Positions 53,568-62,800 of a stretch of DNA of 64,000 nucleotides are shown one piece after another. Both the position numbers and the translations under genes were made by a program. The notes below the pieces were generated by a model. That model saw nothing but the letters and a program-made list of their open reading frames with translations, did not search any database and had not been told where the DNA came from. The DNA comes from Lachnospiraceae bacterium A4 (GTDB taxonomy: Bacteria > Bacillota > Clostridia > Lachnospirales > Lachnospiraceae): contig KE159532.1 in NCBI GenBank assembly GCA_000403215.2, forward strand, positions 34,625 through 98,624. The letters run 5' to 3'. Numbering within the stretch: position 1 is the stretch's first letter; each line of letters starts with the position of its first letter.

Positions 53568-53593
53568 ACTGCGGTGCATCGAAGCACCGCAGT
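53568..53593 (+). terminator. Intercistronic hairpin between binding protein and permease
   Basis: ACTGCGGTGC (53568-53577) pairs perfectly with GCACCGCAGT (53584-53593) around a 6-base loop with no T tail. It probably stabilises the upstream mRNA, as in the xylan locus. Confidence 0.65.
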
Positions 53594-53619
53594 GTTCAGA
53601 AGAGGGGGAATGGTAGCTT

Positions 53620-54570
53620 ATGAAACAAAAACGTAAAAAGATTGATTATTCGAAATGGGGGTACATCTTCATCCTTCCATTTTTTCTAAGTTTCTTTATT
53701 TTTTCGCTCATCCCGCTGGTAGATACGATTCGGTACAGCTTTTTTGAATATTATCGTTCCGGTCTCAAGCAAATTGGCCCTAATTTTGTCGGGATGGAAA
53801 ATTATGCCAGTCTGCTGAAATCAGATATGTTAAAATATGCGTGGAATACCTTAATCCTGTGGCTCATCGGTTTTGTCCCGCAGATTGTGATCGCGCTGCT
53901 GCTCGCTTCATGGTTTGTCGATGCCCGGCTGAAAATCCGCGGTCAGCAATTCTTTAAGGTTGTCATTTACCTGCCGAACTTAATTATGGCGTCTGCGTTT
54001 GCGATGCTGTTCTTTACCTTATTTTCCAACAAAGGTCCTATCAATTCGATCTTGCTGTCCATGGGTCTGACGGATACACCAATTGATTTTATGGGAACCG
54101 TATTCGGAACGAGAACGCTGATTGGCGTGATGAATTTCCTCATGTGGTTTGGCAATACGACAATTATGCTGATGGCTGCAATCATGGGCATCAGCCCGGA
54201 CATCTTTGAGGCGTCTGAGATTGACGGCTGCAACAGTATACAAAGGTTTTTCTATATTACGCTTCCAATGATTCGCCCGATTCTTGCCTATACACTGATT
54301 ACTTCTATCATCGGCGGTCTCCAGATGTTCGACGTGCCTCAGATTCTGACAAATGGTCAGGGAAGCCCGGACCGTACTTCAACGACCTTGATTATGTTCC
54401 TCAACAACCATTTAAAGAGCAAAAACTATGGTATGGCGGGTGCGCTGTCTGTTTACCTGTTCATTGTGAGCGGCATTCTGTGCTTTATCGTATACCGCAT
54501 CACGAACGATGAAGATCCGGACGGTTCTAAGGCTGCTGCGAAAAAGAGAAAAAAGGCAGAGAGGAGATAA
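53620..54570 (+). CDS. ABC sugar permease, MalF/UgpA type
   Basis: A 316-aa permease with six hydrophobic segments. The EAA loop reads FEASEIDGCNSIQRFFYITLPMI. Its N-terminus (YIFILPFFLSFFIFSLIPLVDTI) is of the CUT1 type. AGAGGGGGAATGG precedes ATG 53620. The second permease starts 4 bases after its stop. The Lys/Arg-rich C-terminal tail is cytoplasmic. The partner ATPase is not encoded in the window. Confidence 0.92.
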   Translation: MKQKRKKIDYSKWGYIFILPFFLSFFIFSLIPLVDTIRYSFFEYYRSGLKQIGPNFVGMENYASLLKSDMLKYAWNTLILWLIGFVPQIVIALLLASWFVDARLKIRGQQFFKVVIYLPNLIMASAFAMLFFTLFSNKGPINSILLSMGLTDTPIDFMGTVFGTRTLIGVMNFLMWFGNTTIMLMAAIMGISPDIFEASEIDGCNSIQRFFYITLPMIRPILAYTLITSIIGGLQMFDVPQILTNGQGSPDRTSTTLIMFLNNHLKSKNYGMAGALSVYLFIVSGILCFIVYRITNDEDPDGSKAAAKKRKKAERR

Positions 54571-54574
54571 GAGA

Positions 54575-55420
54575 ATGAAATCAAAGGGATATAATTGTTT
54601 TCGTGTTATTTTTGCACATGTACTGCTCGTCATACTGTCATTGATGTGTCTGTTTTTCTTCTACATTCTGCTTGTCAATGCGACGCGTTCCCATGCAGAT
54701 TTGCAGAGAGGCTTCTCTGCGCTGCCCGGCGGACACCTGCTGACAAATTTTCAGAATGTGGCAAATGACGGAACCTTTCCGATGGTGCGCGGTATCATCA
54801 ACAGTCTGATTGTCTCGGGCAGTTCTGCGGCAATCTGCACTTATTTTTCCGCGCTGACTGCGTACGGACTCTACGCATATGACTTTAAATTAAAGAAAGT
54901 CGCGTTTACGTTCATTATGGCAATCTTGGTGATGCCGACGCAGGTTACAGCAATGGGCTTTCTTCGACTGATTACCGGCATGGGCATGAATGATTCTCTG
55001 CTTCCGCTGATTATTCCGTCTATTGCATCGCCCTCTGTATTTTATTTCATGTACAGTTATCTGCAGTCGTCTCTGCCGCTCTCACTGGTTGAGGCAGCCA
55101 GAATCGACGGCTCTAAGGAGTTTCGTACCTTTAATCAGATTGTCCTTCCGATCATGAAGCCGGCGATGGCCGTGCAGGCAATCTTTACCTTCGTAGGTTC
55201 GTGGAACAATTATTTCGTTCCTGCGCTGGTGATTCAGTCGAAGGAGAAAATGACGGTGCCAATCCTGATCGCACTCCTTCGTGGAGCGGATTACATGAAC
55301 CGTGATATGGGCAAAATATACATGATGATCATGGTGGCAATCGTTCCGATTGTTCTTGTTTATCTGATTCTTTCAAAGTATATCATTGCAGGTGTGACGC
55401 TTGGCGGTGTCAAGGGTTGA
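54575..55420 (+). CDS. ABC sugar permease, MalG/UgpE type
   Basis: A 281-aa second permease with six hydrophobic segments and EAA loop VEAARIDGSKEFRTFNQIVLPI, ending in the typical YIIAGVTLGGVKG. The frame is open from 54509, but GAGGAG at 54561 and the 4-base gap after the first permease set ATG 54575. A perfect hairpin follows its stop before the next gene of the same direction. Confidence 0.92.
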   Translation: MKSKGYNCFRVIFAHVLLVILSLMCLFFFYILLVNATRSHADLQRGFSALPGGHLLTNFQNVANDGTFPMVRGIINSLIVSGSSAAICTYFSALTAYGLYAYDFKLKKVAFTFIMAILVMPTQVTAMGFLRLITGMGMNDSLLPLIIPSIASPSVFYFMYSYLQSSLPLSLVEAARIDGSKEFRTFNQIVLPIMKPAMAVQAIFTFVGSWNNYFVPALVIQSKEKMTVPILIALLRGADYMNRDMGKIYMMIMVAIVPIVLVYLILSKYIIAGVTLGGVKG

Positions 55421-55424
55421 TTCG

Positions 55425-55452
55425 TACCCCAACGGCTTTGGCTGTTGGGGTA
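55425..55452 (+). terminator. Hairpin between permease and PBP1-fold lipoprotein
   Basis: TACCCCAAC (55425-55433) pairs perfectly with GTTGGGGTA (55444-55452), 10-base loop, followed by TCTTCAAAT. The weak T tail suggests partial termination, giving lower expression of the sensor genes downstream. Confidence 0.65.
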
Positions 55453-55479
55453 TCTTCAAATAATAGGAGGTGCGTGGTT

Positions 55480-56448
55480 TTGAGACAAAAGTATCATTGT
55501 CTGATTTTGGCCGCGGCTTTGACTGCCCTTGTTGGAAACGGCTGTCGGGCGCAGGATACAGGAGACGATGTCAGAATCTACTATTCTGCGATAGAGGACG
55601 GCGACTATTATGAGGGATGGGCACTGCAGCTGCAAGAGCAGGCGGCAGCACATGGCGCCGCGTTTGAGGCAGGGTATGCACAAAATTCTGTGGAGACACA
55701 GGACGCCCAGATCAAGAGCGCTGTGGTGAGTGGCTGTGATGTGTTATTGTGCGGACCGGTTTCGCCGGATACGGTGACGGAGATCAAGGCGGCAGCCGGA
55801 GACACGCCGATTGTATTTATCAACAATGCGCCAAAGGACCGCGCATTGGAGAAGGACCGCTATATTTACGTAGCGTCAGATGAGTATATGGCAGGGCAGT
55901 ATCAGGCGGAATATATACTGGAAAAGTTTGGACAGAAGGAAGAAATTAACGTGGTGCTGCTCAAAGGCCCAAAAGATGCATCGGGCGCGGCAGGCAGGAC
56001 AAAAGGACTCAAACAGACCCTGAAAGCCAGCGGAAAGACGATTCATTATGTCTTTGAGGACTATGCCGACTGGAATCAGGATAAGGCGCAGGAGTTGACG
56101 GCGATGTTTTTAAAGACAGGACAGCCTGTTGACTGTGTGGCGGCGAACAATGACGATATGGCGCTCGGCAGTCTGTCCGCTTTCGAGCAGGCGGGACGCA
56201 GTACAGAGTCTGTATTGTTTCTGGGTGTGGATGCCTCTGCGGGCGGCTGCCAGGCGATTGCGGAAGGACGAATGGATTTCACCGTCTATCAGCCGACTGC
56301 GGCACAGATTAGCGCTGCGGTGGAGGCGGCGGACAGACTGGCTTCCGGCAGGTCCGTCGCAGATCTGGAGGGGGCATCGGCAGATGGAAAATATATATTG
56401 ATACCTTTTGAGAGAGTGGATAGCCAGAATGTGACACAGTATCAATAA
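55480..56448 (+). CDS. PBP1-fold sugar-binding lipoprotein next to a chemoreceptor
   Basis: A 322-aa periplasmic-binding-protein-like protein of the ribose/galactose-binding (RbsB/LacI core) type: [44 protein letters not shown] and [10 protein letters not shown] are family-typical. The N-terminus has a hydrophobic signal with GNGC (Cys22), a non-ideal lipobox. AGGAGG favours the TTG start at 55480; GTG 55474 is the alternative. The fold differs from the importer's own binding protein, and the CUT1 permeases here would not normally use it. The chemoreceptor starts 28 bases after it, so it may present ligand to the receptor, as RbsB does to Trg (inference). Confidence 0.82.
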   Translation: MRQKYHCLILAAALTALVGNGCRAQDTGDDVRIYYSAIEDGDYYEGWALQLQEQAAAHGAAFEAGYAQNSVETQDAQIKSAVVSGCDVLLCGPVSPDTVTEIKAAAGDTPIVFINNAPKDRALEKDRYIYVASDEYMAGQYQAEYILEKFGQKEEINVVLLKGPKDASGAAGRTKGLKQTLKASGKTIHYVFEDYADWNQDKAQELTAMFLKTGQPVDCVAANNDDMALGSLSAFEQAGRSTESVLFLGVDASAGGCQAIAEGRMDFTVYQPTAAQISAAVEAADRLASGRSVADLEGASADGKYILIPFERVDSQNVTQYQ

Positions 56449-56476
56449 TCTGGTGAGAAAGCGTGGGGAACAGGTT

Positions 56477-58972
56477 ATGACAGAAAAGACGAAATTTATA
56501 TCCATCAAAGTAAAGCTGCTTGGAATTATTCTGCCCGTGATGATTCTTATTATGACAGTGCTCACAGGGCTGTTCTATTATGTATCAAAGACTGTGATAC
56601 AGTCAGATGCGCATAACCTTTTGCAGACCTCCGTGGAGAGTCAGGCTGCTGAGATGGAGGCATGGCTGAACCAGAACCTTGTGTCTGCCAGCCTTGCCAA
56701 ACAGGCAGTGGAGCAGATGGGGTTTGACGACAAACAGCTGCAGGACTTTCTGGATTCCTATTACAACTATGACAGCAACTATTCCGAGGGCTTCTATATC
56801 GCAGGTACGGACGGAACACTTCTTCGGGCAAATCCTGTGAGAGCTGTTGAGCTGAGGGAACCGGACGCGGAAGGCAATTATCTCAATAACGGCAGCTTTG
56901 CGGTGAAGGAGAGCCTGACAGACGATAAGGACTGGATATTTCTGCTGGCGCTGGAGGGACAGGCAGAAGCGCAGCTTGAGGAGAATGAGGTGTTCATCGA
57001 CATTGCCAATGAGGGAACCGTGGATTACAGCGTGCAGTTTGTGCAGCCCAATGTTCCGTTGAAAAAGGATGCCGTGTACACTGTCCGTTTTGACGCGAGT
57101 GCGGAGGAGGACAGAACGATCAAGGTCAGCGTCACAGCGCCGGACAGGGATTATAAGCGCTATCTTGAGGATACCGTTGTCAGCCTGACCACCGAACGGC
57201 AGACATATTCCTATGAGTTTACCATGACGGATTATGATGATGCGAACGCACGGATGGAGTTTAATCTTGGCGCCGCCGGGTCCACAGCGGGTGTAACAAT
57301 CAGCAATGTGTCAATTGTCATGAGCGCGCCGCCCGCTACAGAGAAGGAGGAGGACACAATCGGGACGGAGGTGACGCAGACAGCGTGGTTTCGCGACGCC
57401 CTGACCCGGGTGAATGTAGGATTTACCAACGCATACGTCAACGAGAACGGTATGCCGGTCATCAGTGCGTGCGGTATGCTGCGCACGGATACAAATGACG
57501 TGCGTGTCATTTCGATGGACTTGTCTCTTGACAAAATCAGTGTCTATGTCAACAGCTTTGTAAAAATGGACCATGCGGAGGCGTTTCTGGTGAATGCCAA
57601 TGACAATACAATCCTTGCTGCGCGCGATAAAGCGATGATTTCCAGGAAGCTTGATGAGCTGGACGATGTGTTTATGAGAGAGATCGCTGACAGGATTTCT
57701 CAGGGAGAGATGCATCTGGCAGAAATTGACGGCAACATGACGGTATTTGAGGAGATCACAGGCACCGAATGGGTGCTGGTGTCCTATGTTCCCTCAAAGA
57801 TTGTATATCAGGAGTTGAATCATATCAGAAATGTGATGCTGCTGTTTGCCATTGTCTCTGTGCTGGCGCTGACAATACTGATCGAGCGGATTGTGCATGT
57901 GGTGATTCATCCGGTGCGGGGATTGACAGAGGTGATTCAGCACATGACAGACGGAAACTTTATACCGTATCACGCAGCCGGAAACAGTGATGAAATCGGC
58001 ATTATGAGCCGCTGTGTCGAGAAGTTTATCACCACGATGCGCGGCATGATTGTCTCGATCGACAAGGTGTCACACACGCTGCACGAGCAGGCGGATAACA
58101 GCAAGAAGGTTTCCAATGAGATGTTCGATGCCTCTAGGAAGCAGAATCAATCCATGAAAGATTTGAATATGACAGTAGAGCAGTTGTCCATATCGGTCAA
58201 TGAGATTGCGCGCAGTGCGACGACGCTGGCAACTCTCGTGGCGGAGACCAAGGAGGACGGAGACGGCATGAATGGCAGGATGAGAGCGACTGTCAGTATT
58301 TCCCAGAAGGGAAAAGAGGTCATGCAGGATGTGGACACGGCGATGCAGCGTATTGACAGCTCTGTGCGGCAGCTGCAGCATGCGATTGACGAGGTGGGAA
58401 ATGTGTCGGGCGAGATTACAAATATCACGAGGGTGATCGGCGATATCGCGGATGAGACAAACCTGTTGTCGCTGAACGCTTCCATTGAGGCAGCGCGGGC
58501 GGGGGCAGCGGGAAAAGGCTTTACGGTGGTCGCGTCAGAAATCGGCAAACTGGCGCAGACAAGCATGGAGTCCGTGAAGCATATTGACACGCTTGTCATG
58601 GAGATTCAGAGACTGATCGGCGATGTCATTGATCAGGCAAACGGCAGCGTGGAGAATATCAACAGCAGCAGTGCGCTGATTGGCAATGCGGTGACGACGT
58701 ATGATACGATTTTTGAGAACATTGTCGTGGTCGGTGAGCTGGCGCAGCAGATGATTCAGAAAGTGGAGCAGGTAGAAGATGTCGCGCGGAATGTGGCGGC
58801 AATCTCCGAGGAGCAGGCGGCAAGCTCGCAGGAGATCCTCAGTTCTTCGGATATTCTGGTAGAGCAGGCGGATGGACTGATGTCAAACAGCGGCAGCGTG
58901 GCAAAGGAGTCCGAGGAGCTGACGGCGTCGGCAAGAGAGCTGGAATCGCAGATTAAGATGTTTCAGGTATAA
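56477..58972 (+). CDS. Methyl-accepting chemotaxis protein with an inserted carbohydrate-binding module (MCP2)
   Basis: An 831-aa chemoreceptor. Transmembrane helices lie at about 12-35 and 449-475. Between them, a double-Cache-like sensor is interrupted at about residues 127-284 by a CBM4_9-type beta-sandwich (GNYLNNGSF at its start; [19 protein letters not shown] and [10 protein letters not shown] near its end). This module is about half identical by hand alignment to the first CBM after the GH16 domain of the next gene. HAMP (about 475-530) and a signalling domain with tip [20 protein letters not shown] (near 660) follow. The start is taken at ATG 56477 (GTGGGGA upstream); GTG 56453 is possible. 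Predicted to steer the cell towards the glucan or its fragments. Confidence 0.92.
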   Translation: MTEKTKFISIKVKLLGIILPVMILIMTVLTGLFYYVSKTVIQSDAHNLLQTSVESQAAEMEAWLNQNLVSASLAKQAVEQMGFDDKQLQDFLDSYYNYDSNYSEGFYIAGTDGTLLRANPVRAVELREPDAEGNYLNNGSFAVKESLTDDKDWIFLLALEGQAEAQLEENEVFIDIANEGTVDYSVQFVQPNVPLKKDAVYTVRFDASAEEDRTIKVSVTAPDRDYKRYLEDTVVSLTTERQTYSYEFTMTDYDDANARMEFNLGAAGSTAGVTISNVSIVMSAPPATEKEEDTIGTEVTQTAWFRDALTRVNVGFTNAYVNENGMPVISACGMLRTDTNDVRVISMDLSLDKISVYVNSFVKMDHAEAFLVNANDNTILAARDKAMISRKLDELDDVFMREIADRISQGEMHLAEIDGNMTVFEEITGTEWVLVSYVPSKIVYQELNHIRNVMLLFAIVSVLALTILIERIVHVVIHPVRGLTEVIQHMTDGNFIPYHAAGNSDEIGIMSRCVEKFITTMRGMIVSIDKVSHTLHEQADNSKKVSNEMFDASRKQNQSMKDLNMTVEQLSISVNEIARSATTLATLVAETKEDGDGMNGRMRATVSISQKGKEVMQDVDTAMQRIDSSVRQLQHAIDEVGNVSGEITNITRVIGDIADETNLLSLNASIEAARAGAAGKGFTVVASEIGKLAQTSMESVKHIDTLVMEIQRLIGDVIDQANGSVENINSSSALIGNAVTTYDTIFENIVVVGELAQQMIQKVEQVEDVARNVAAISEEQAASSQEILSSSDILVEQADGLMSNSGSVAKESEELTASARELESQIKMFQV

Positions 58973-59051
58973 CATCTGACAGAAAAAGGAGGTGGTCGAG
59001 AAGAAATAATATGAAATGTTGATTTATGGAAATACAGAAAGGAGAATGCAG

Positions 59052-59858
59052 ATGAAGAAAAAGGTACAGATCGCACTGCTGACCATACTTTTGACATTGT
59101 TGTTCGGAAGCGTGGCAGTTCACGCCGAGGGCAGCTTTTTCATCAATATGAAAACAGCGACCATCAATATCGGCGATGAGGAGAACCAGCTTGTACTTGA
59201 GATTGAGAAGCTGCCGGAAGGCAGAAAGACCCGATGGGTTTCATGGAATGAGAATATCGCAGTCGTGGACCAAGAGGGGCAGAAGGGAGTTGTGACCGCG
59301 CTCAGCAAAGGAAAAGCCATTATTTCCTCGGGGATTGGCTTTCCGCGTGAGACCTGCCTTGTCACAGTCGTAGAGCCCGGCATCAAATTAAATAAGGCCG
59401 CAGCCGTCCTATACTGTGCGCCGTCCCCAGAGAGCGCCAAAGCAGTGTATTCCGGGGATATGCTACAGTTGAAGGCGACAGTGAAGGGTGCTGGCAAAAA
59501 TACAGTATGGAGCAGCAGCAACAAGAAGGTTGCCACCGTAGACAGCACAGGAAAAGTGACCGCTGTCTCCGCAGGGACGGCGGACATCATTGCCACGGCA
59601 AACGGCGTGTCGTCAACCTGTAAGATCACGGTGAAGAACAATGCCATCTCGCTGAATCTTGACTCCATGCTCCTGGGCACGAAGGGCACAGGAAGCACTG
59701 TCAGGCTTGAGACTGTAGTGACCGGCGCAAGTAAGAAGGTGACCTGGACAAGCTCTGACACATCAGTTGCGATAGTAAGAAGGGGGGGGGGTTACTGGAA
59801 AGAAAACCGGAGAGGCAGAGATTACCGCCACGGCAAACGGCGTGTCAGCCAAGTGTAA
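59052..59858 (+). CDS. Secreted GH16 glucanase, N-terminal part (signal peptide and BIG2 domains) before frameshift
   Basis: As sequenced, this frame encodes 268 aa: a signal peptide (to about 26, VAVHAEG) and two to three BIG2-type Ig-like domains (for example WSSSNKKVATVDSTGKVTA, then TVTAKC-like closing strands). The second complete BIG2 domain runs into a tract of ten G at 59782-59791; after it the frame reads RRGGGYWKENRR, unlike any BIG2 domain, and stops at 59858. With nine G the reading would continue into VTGKKTGEAEITATANG, the correct continuation. ATG 59052 has AAAGGAG seven bases upstream; ATG 59046 is too close. It follows MCP2 by 79 bases with no terminator. Confidence 0.8.
   Translation: MKKKVQIALLTILLTLLFGSVAVHAEGSFFINMKTATINIGDEENQLVLEIEKLPEGRKTRWVSWNENIAVVDQEGQKGVVTALSKGKAIISSGIGFPRETCLVTVVEPGIKLNKAAAVLYCAPSPESAKAVYSGDMLQLKATVKGAGKNTVWSSSNKKVATVDSTGKVTAVSAGTADIIATANGVSSTCKITVKNNAISLNLDSMLLGTKGTGSTVRLETVVTGASKKVTWTSSDTSVAIVRRGGGYWKENRRGRDYRHGKRRVSQV
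59782..59791 (+). repeat. Ten-G homopolymer at frameshift in the GH16 gene
   Basis: Ten consecutive G inside a BIG2 coding region. Removing one G joins the signal-peptide frame to the GH16 frame. Possible explanations are slipped-strand phase variation, a fixed mutation or a sequencing/assembly error. Confidence 0.85.
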
Positions 59859-62800
59859 AGTCAGGGTAGAGGAGGGGCTGGTCTCTGTAAATGAGGAGCG
59901 TATACAGCTCTATCGGACAGAGGATTCTTTTGAGACAAAGCAGCTCAAGACAAACGCCTCCCGAACTGACACGGTAGTGTGGACAAGCAGCGATGAGAAG
60001 ATTGCGTCCGTGGACAGCAGTGGACTGGTATCGGCAAAAGGCGCAGGAACAGCGCTGATCACAGCCTCCTGCAATGGAAAAACAGATACCTGTATTGTCG
60101 AGGTGGCAGACACAGCGACACGGATAAACGAACGGATTGTACACCTAAAGACCAAAGGAACAGCCAAAACCTATGCATTGGACTGGCAGGTGACTGGACG
60201 GAAAACTGCCGTAAAATGGAAAAGTTCGAACACAAAGGTCGCTTCGGTCAGCAAAGGGAAGATTACGGCAAAGAAACCCGGAACGGCGACCATCACAGCA
60301 GAGGCAAACGGCGTCACGGACACCGTACTCGTGACCGTACAGGAGTTTACGCCGTCTATCACCCTGAACCAGCGCGAGTATACGCTGTATACCAAGGGGA
60401 AGGGAAACACCATCTCGATCAAGGCAAAGGTAGACGGCGCAGACAAGAAGGCAGTGTGGCGAAGCAGCAATCCGAAAGCTGCCACAGTCAATGACAAAGG
60501 AAAAGTGACTGCCGCAAATGCAGGCAGCACACTGATTACCGCGGAGGCAAACGGTGTGACGGCAAAGTGCTGGGTGCGCGTGAAGGAGTCCAAAGTGACA
60601 CTTGAAAAGAAGTACTATCTGCTGAACACAGGCGATACGCAGAACTTGGCAGTGGACGTAGTCGGCCAAAGCCAGTCTGTGAAATACAAATCCTCCAACA
60701 CAAAAGCAGTCGCAGTCAGGAAGGGGGTTCTCACAGCCAAAAAAGCTGGCAGTGCAGAGATCAGCGTGACAGCAAACGGCATTACCGCAAAGTGTCATGT
60801 GATAGTGACGGACTGCAAGGACCATGAATGGAAACCCGTGGAAGAGGCAGACCGGGAAGAGGACGATGTCGCAGCAACCTGTGAGGAAAGAGGACTCACG
60901 ACGTATGTCTGTGCGAAATGCAGCGGCAAAAAACAGGACGTGGTCGAGCCATTAGGACATCAGTTTGGGAGGTGGACCGTGACAGTCAAGGCGACAGAAC
61001 AGGCGGCAGGACTGGAAAAGCAGGTGTGCAGCCGCTGTAAAGCAGAGAATACCAGAAGCATTCCAGTCAAAAATAAAGTGGAGATTGCAGACGCCTACAA
61101 GCTTGTGTGGGAGGATGAATTTGACGGGGACCAGCTCAACATGAACGACTGGAATTTTGAGTACCATGAACCCGGCTGGGTCAACGCCGAATTACAGGAA
61201 TATGGAGATTCTCCGAAAAATACCTATGTAAAGGATGGCAATCTGTATATTCAGGCACTCAAGGAGATCATTGACGGCAAGCCTTATTACACATCGGGCA
61301 GAATCAATACACAGGGAAAGCATGATTTCCAGTACGGCAGATTTGAAGTGCGGGCAAAGGTGCCAAGCGGCAAAGGCTTCCTGCCAGCATTCTGGATGAT
61401 GCCCACAGACGAGAGCTATTATGGCCAGTGGCCAAAGTGCGGCGAGATTGACGTGATGGAGGTGCATGGAAGCGCGCTGTCCACCACTTACGGAACGCTT
61501 CATTTCGGAGAGCCGCACACACAGAAGCAGGGCAGCTATACACTGCCGGACGGACAGAAGAATTTTGGCGAGGACTTCCATGTATTCGCCTGTGAGTGGG
61601 ATCCGGATGAGTTCCGCTTCTATATGGATGACGTGCTGTTCTATACAGTGAACGACTGGTTTACCAAGAAGGCAGGATTTGGAGAGAGCGCATATCCTGC
61701 ACCGTATGATCAGCCGTTTTACATGATACTGAATCTGGCAGTCGGCGGAAGCTGGGTAGGATATCCCGACGAGGATGCCGTGTTTGGCGACAACGCACAG
61801 TTTGTCATTGATTATGTCAGAGTGTATCAGAAGGACAGCTATGATCTGGATGTGAATAAGCCGGAAAATGAAGTGAAGCTCAGAGATCCGGACGAGACCG
61901 GAAACTACATTGTAAACGGTGATTTTGCAAAAGCGGAGGATTTGACCAAGGAGGAATCCAACTGGCGGCTGCTGCTTGCCGGCGGCGGTGAGGCACAGGC
62001 GGAGATTTCCGGCAATGCGCTGCACATCACCTCGACCAGTGCAGGCGATGTAAATTACGGCGTGCAGGTGGTACAGGCAAACCTGCCGATGGAGAGTGGT
62101 GCAAAGTACAAACTGACCTACGATGCCTATGCGGACGAAGCACGCACCATGATCACGGGCATCTCCGCGCCGGACAAGGGCTATATCCGCTATCTGAATG
62201 ACACGACCGTAAATCTGACGACAGAGAAACAGTCTTATGAGCATATTTTTGATATGACAGCAGACAGCGACGCAAACGGCAGAGTGGAGTTTAATCTTGG
62301 CAATCAGGGGTCCCTTGCAAAAGTCCATCTCAGCAATGTCAGACTGGAAAAGACAGGCGCAGCAGAGGAGGAGGAGAAGGGCATCCTGCCAGACGGCAAC
62401 TATGTCTACAACGGACAGTTCAATGAGGGCAATGAGCCGGGCAGACTGCGCCTTGCGTACTGGGACTGGGATACAAGACAGTGCAGGGGTGCAAAGGTAT
62501 CGGTGACAGCAGACAGCAGACGGGAATTGAAAGTGACAGTGCCGGAGACCGTGACAGCGCTGGAACAGGTTGTGGTAAGCCAGAACCCGATCGCCATCAC
62601 AGGCGGGAAGAAATTTGTCCTGAGCTTTGACGCCTATGCAGACCAGAACAAAACGATCAGGACTGTCATCGCCGGACAGAACTTTGAGAGTGCTCTCACG
62701 ACCGAGCGGAGTACCTACAAATATGAATTTGAGACCGAGGCAGCGCTCGAGGGCAGCACACTTCAATTTCTGCTTGGCGCAGCGGGCACGACCTATATCG

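Noticed and set aside
59782..59791. Programmed ribosomal frameshift at the G tract
   Set aside because: There is no slippery heptamer with a downstream pseudoknot that I can see, and the first frame does not end in a meaningful short product; length variation or sequencing error is more likely.
59450..60810. Regularly spaced similar segments that could suggest a repeat array or CRISPR
   Set aside because: The repeats are diverged, about 240 bases long and in frame; they encode BIG2 domains.
61192..62766. Long minus-strand open frame (524 codons) across the GH16 and CBM region
   Set aside because: It lies opposite a frame with an intact GH16 active site and CBM motifs; its own product is Cys/His/Leu-rich with no domain pattern. 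It is a codon-bias shadow.
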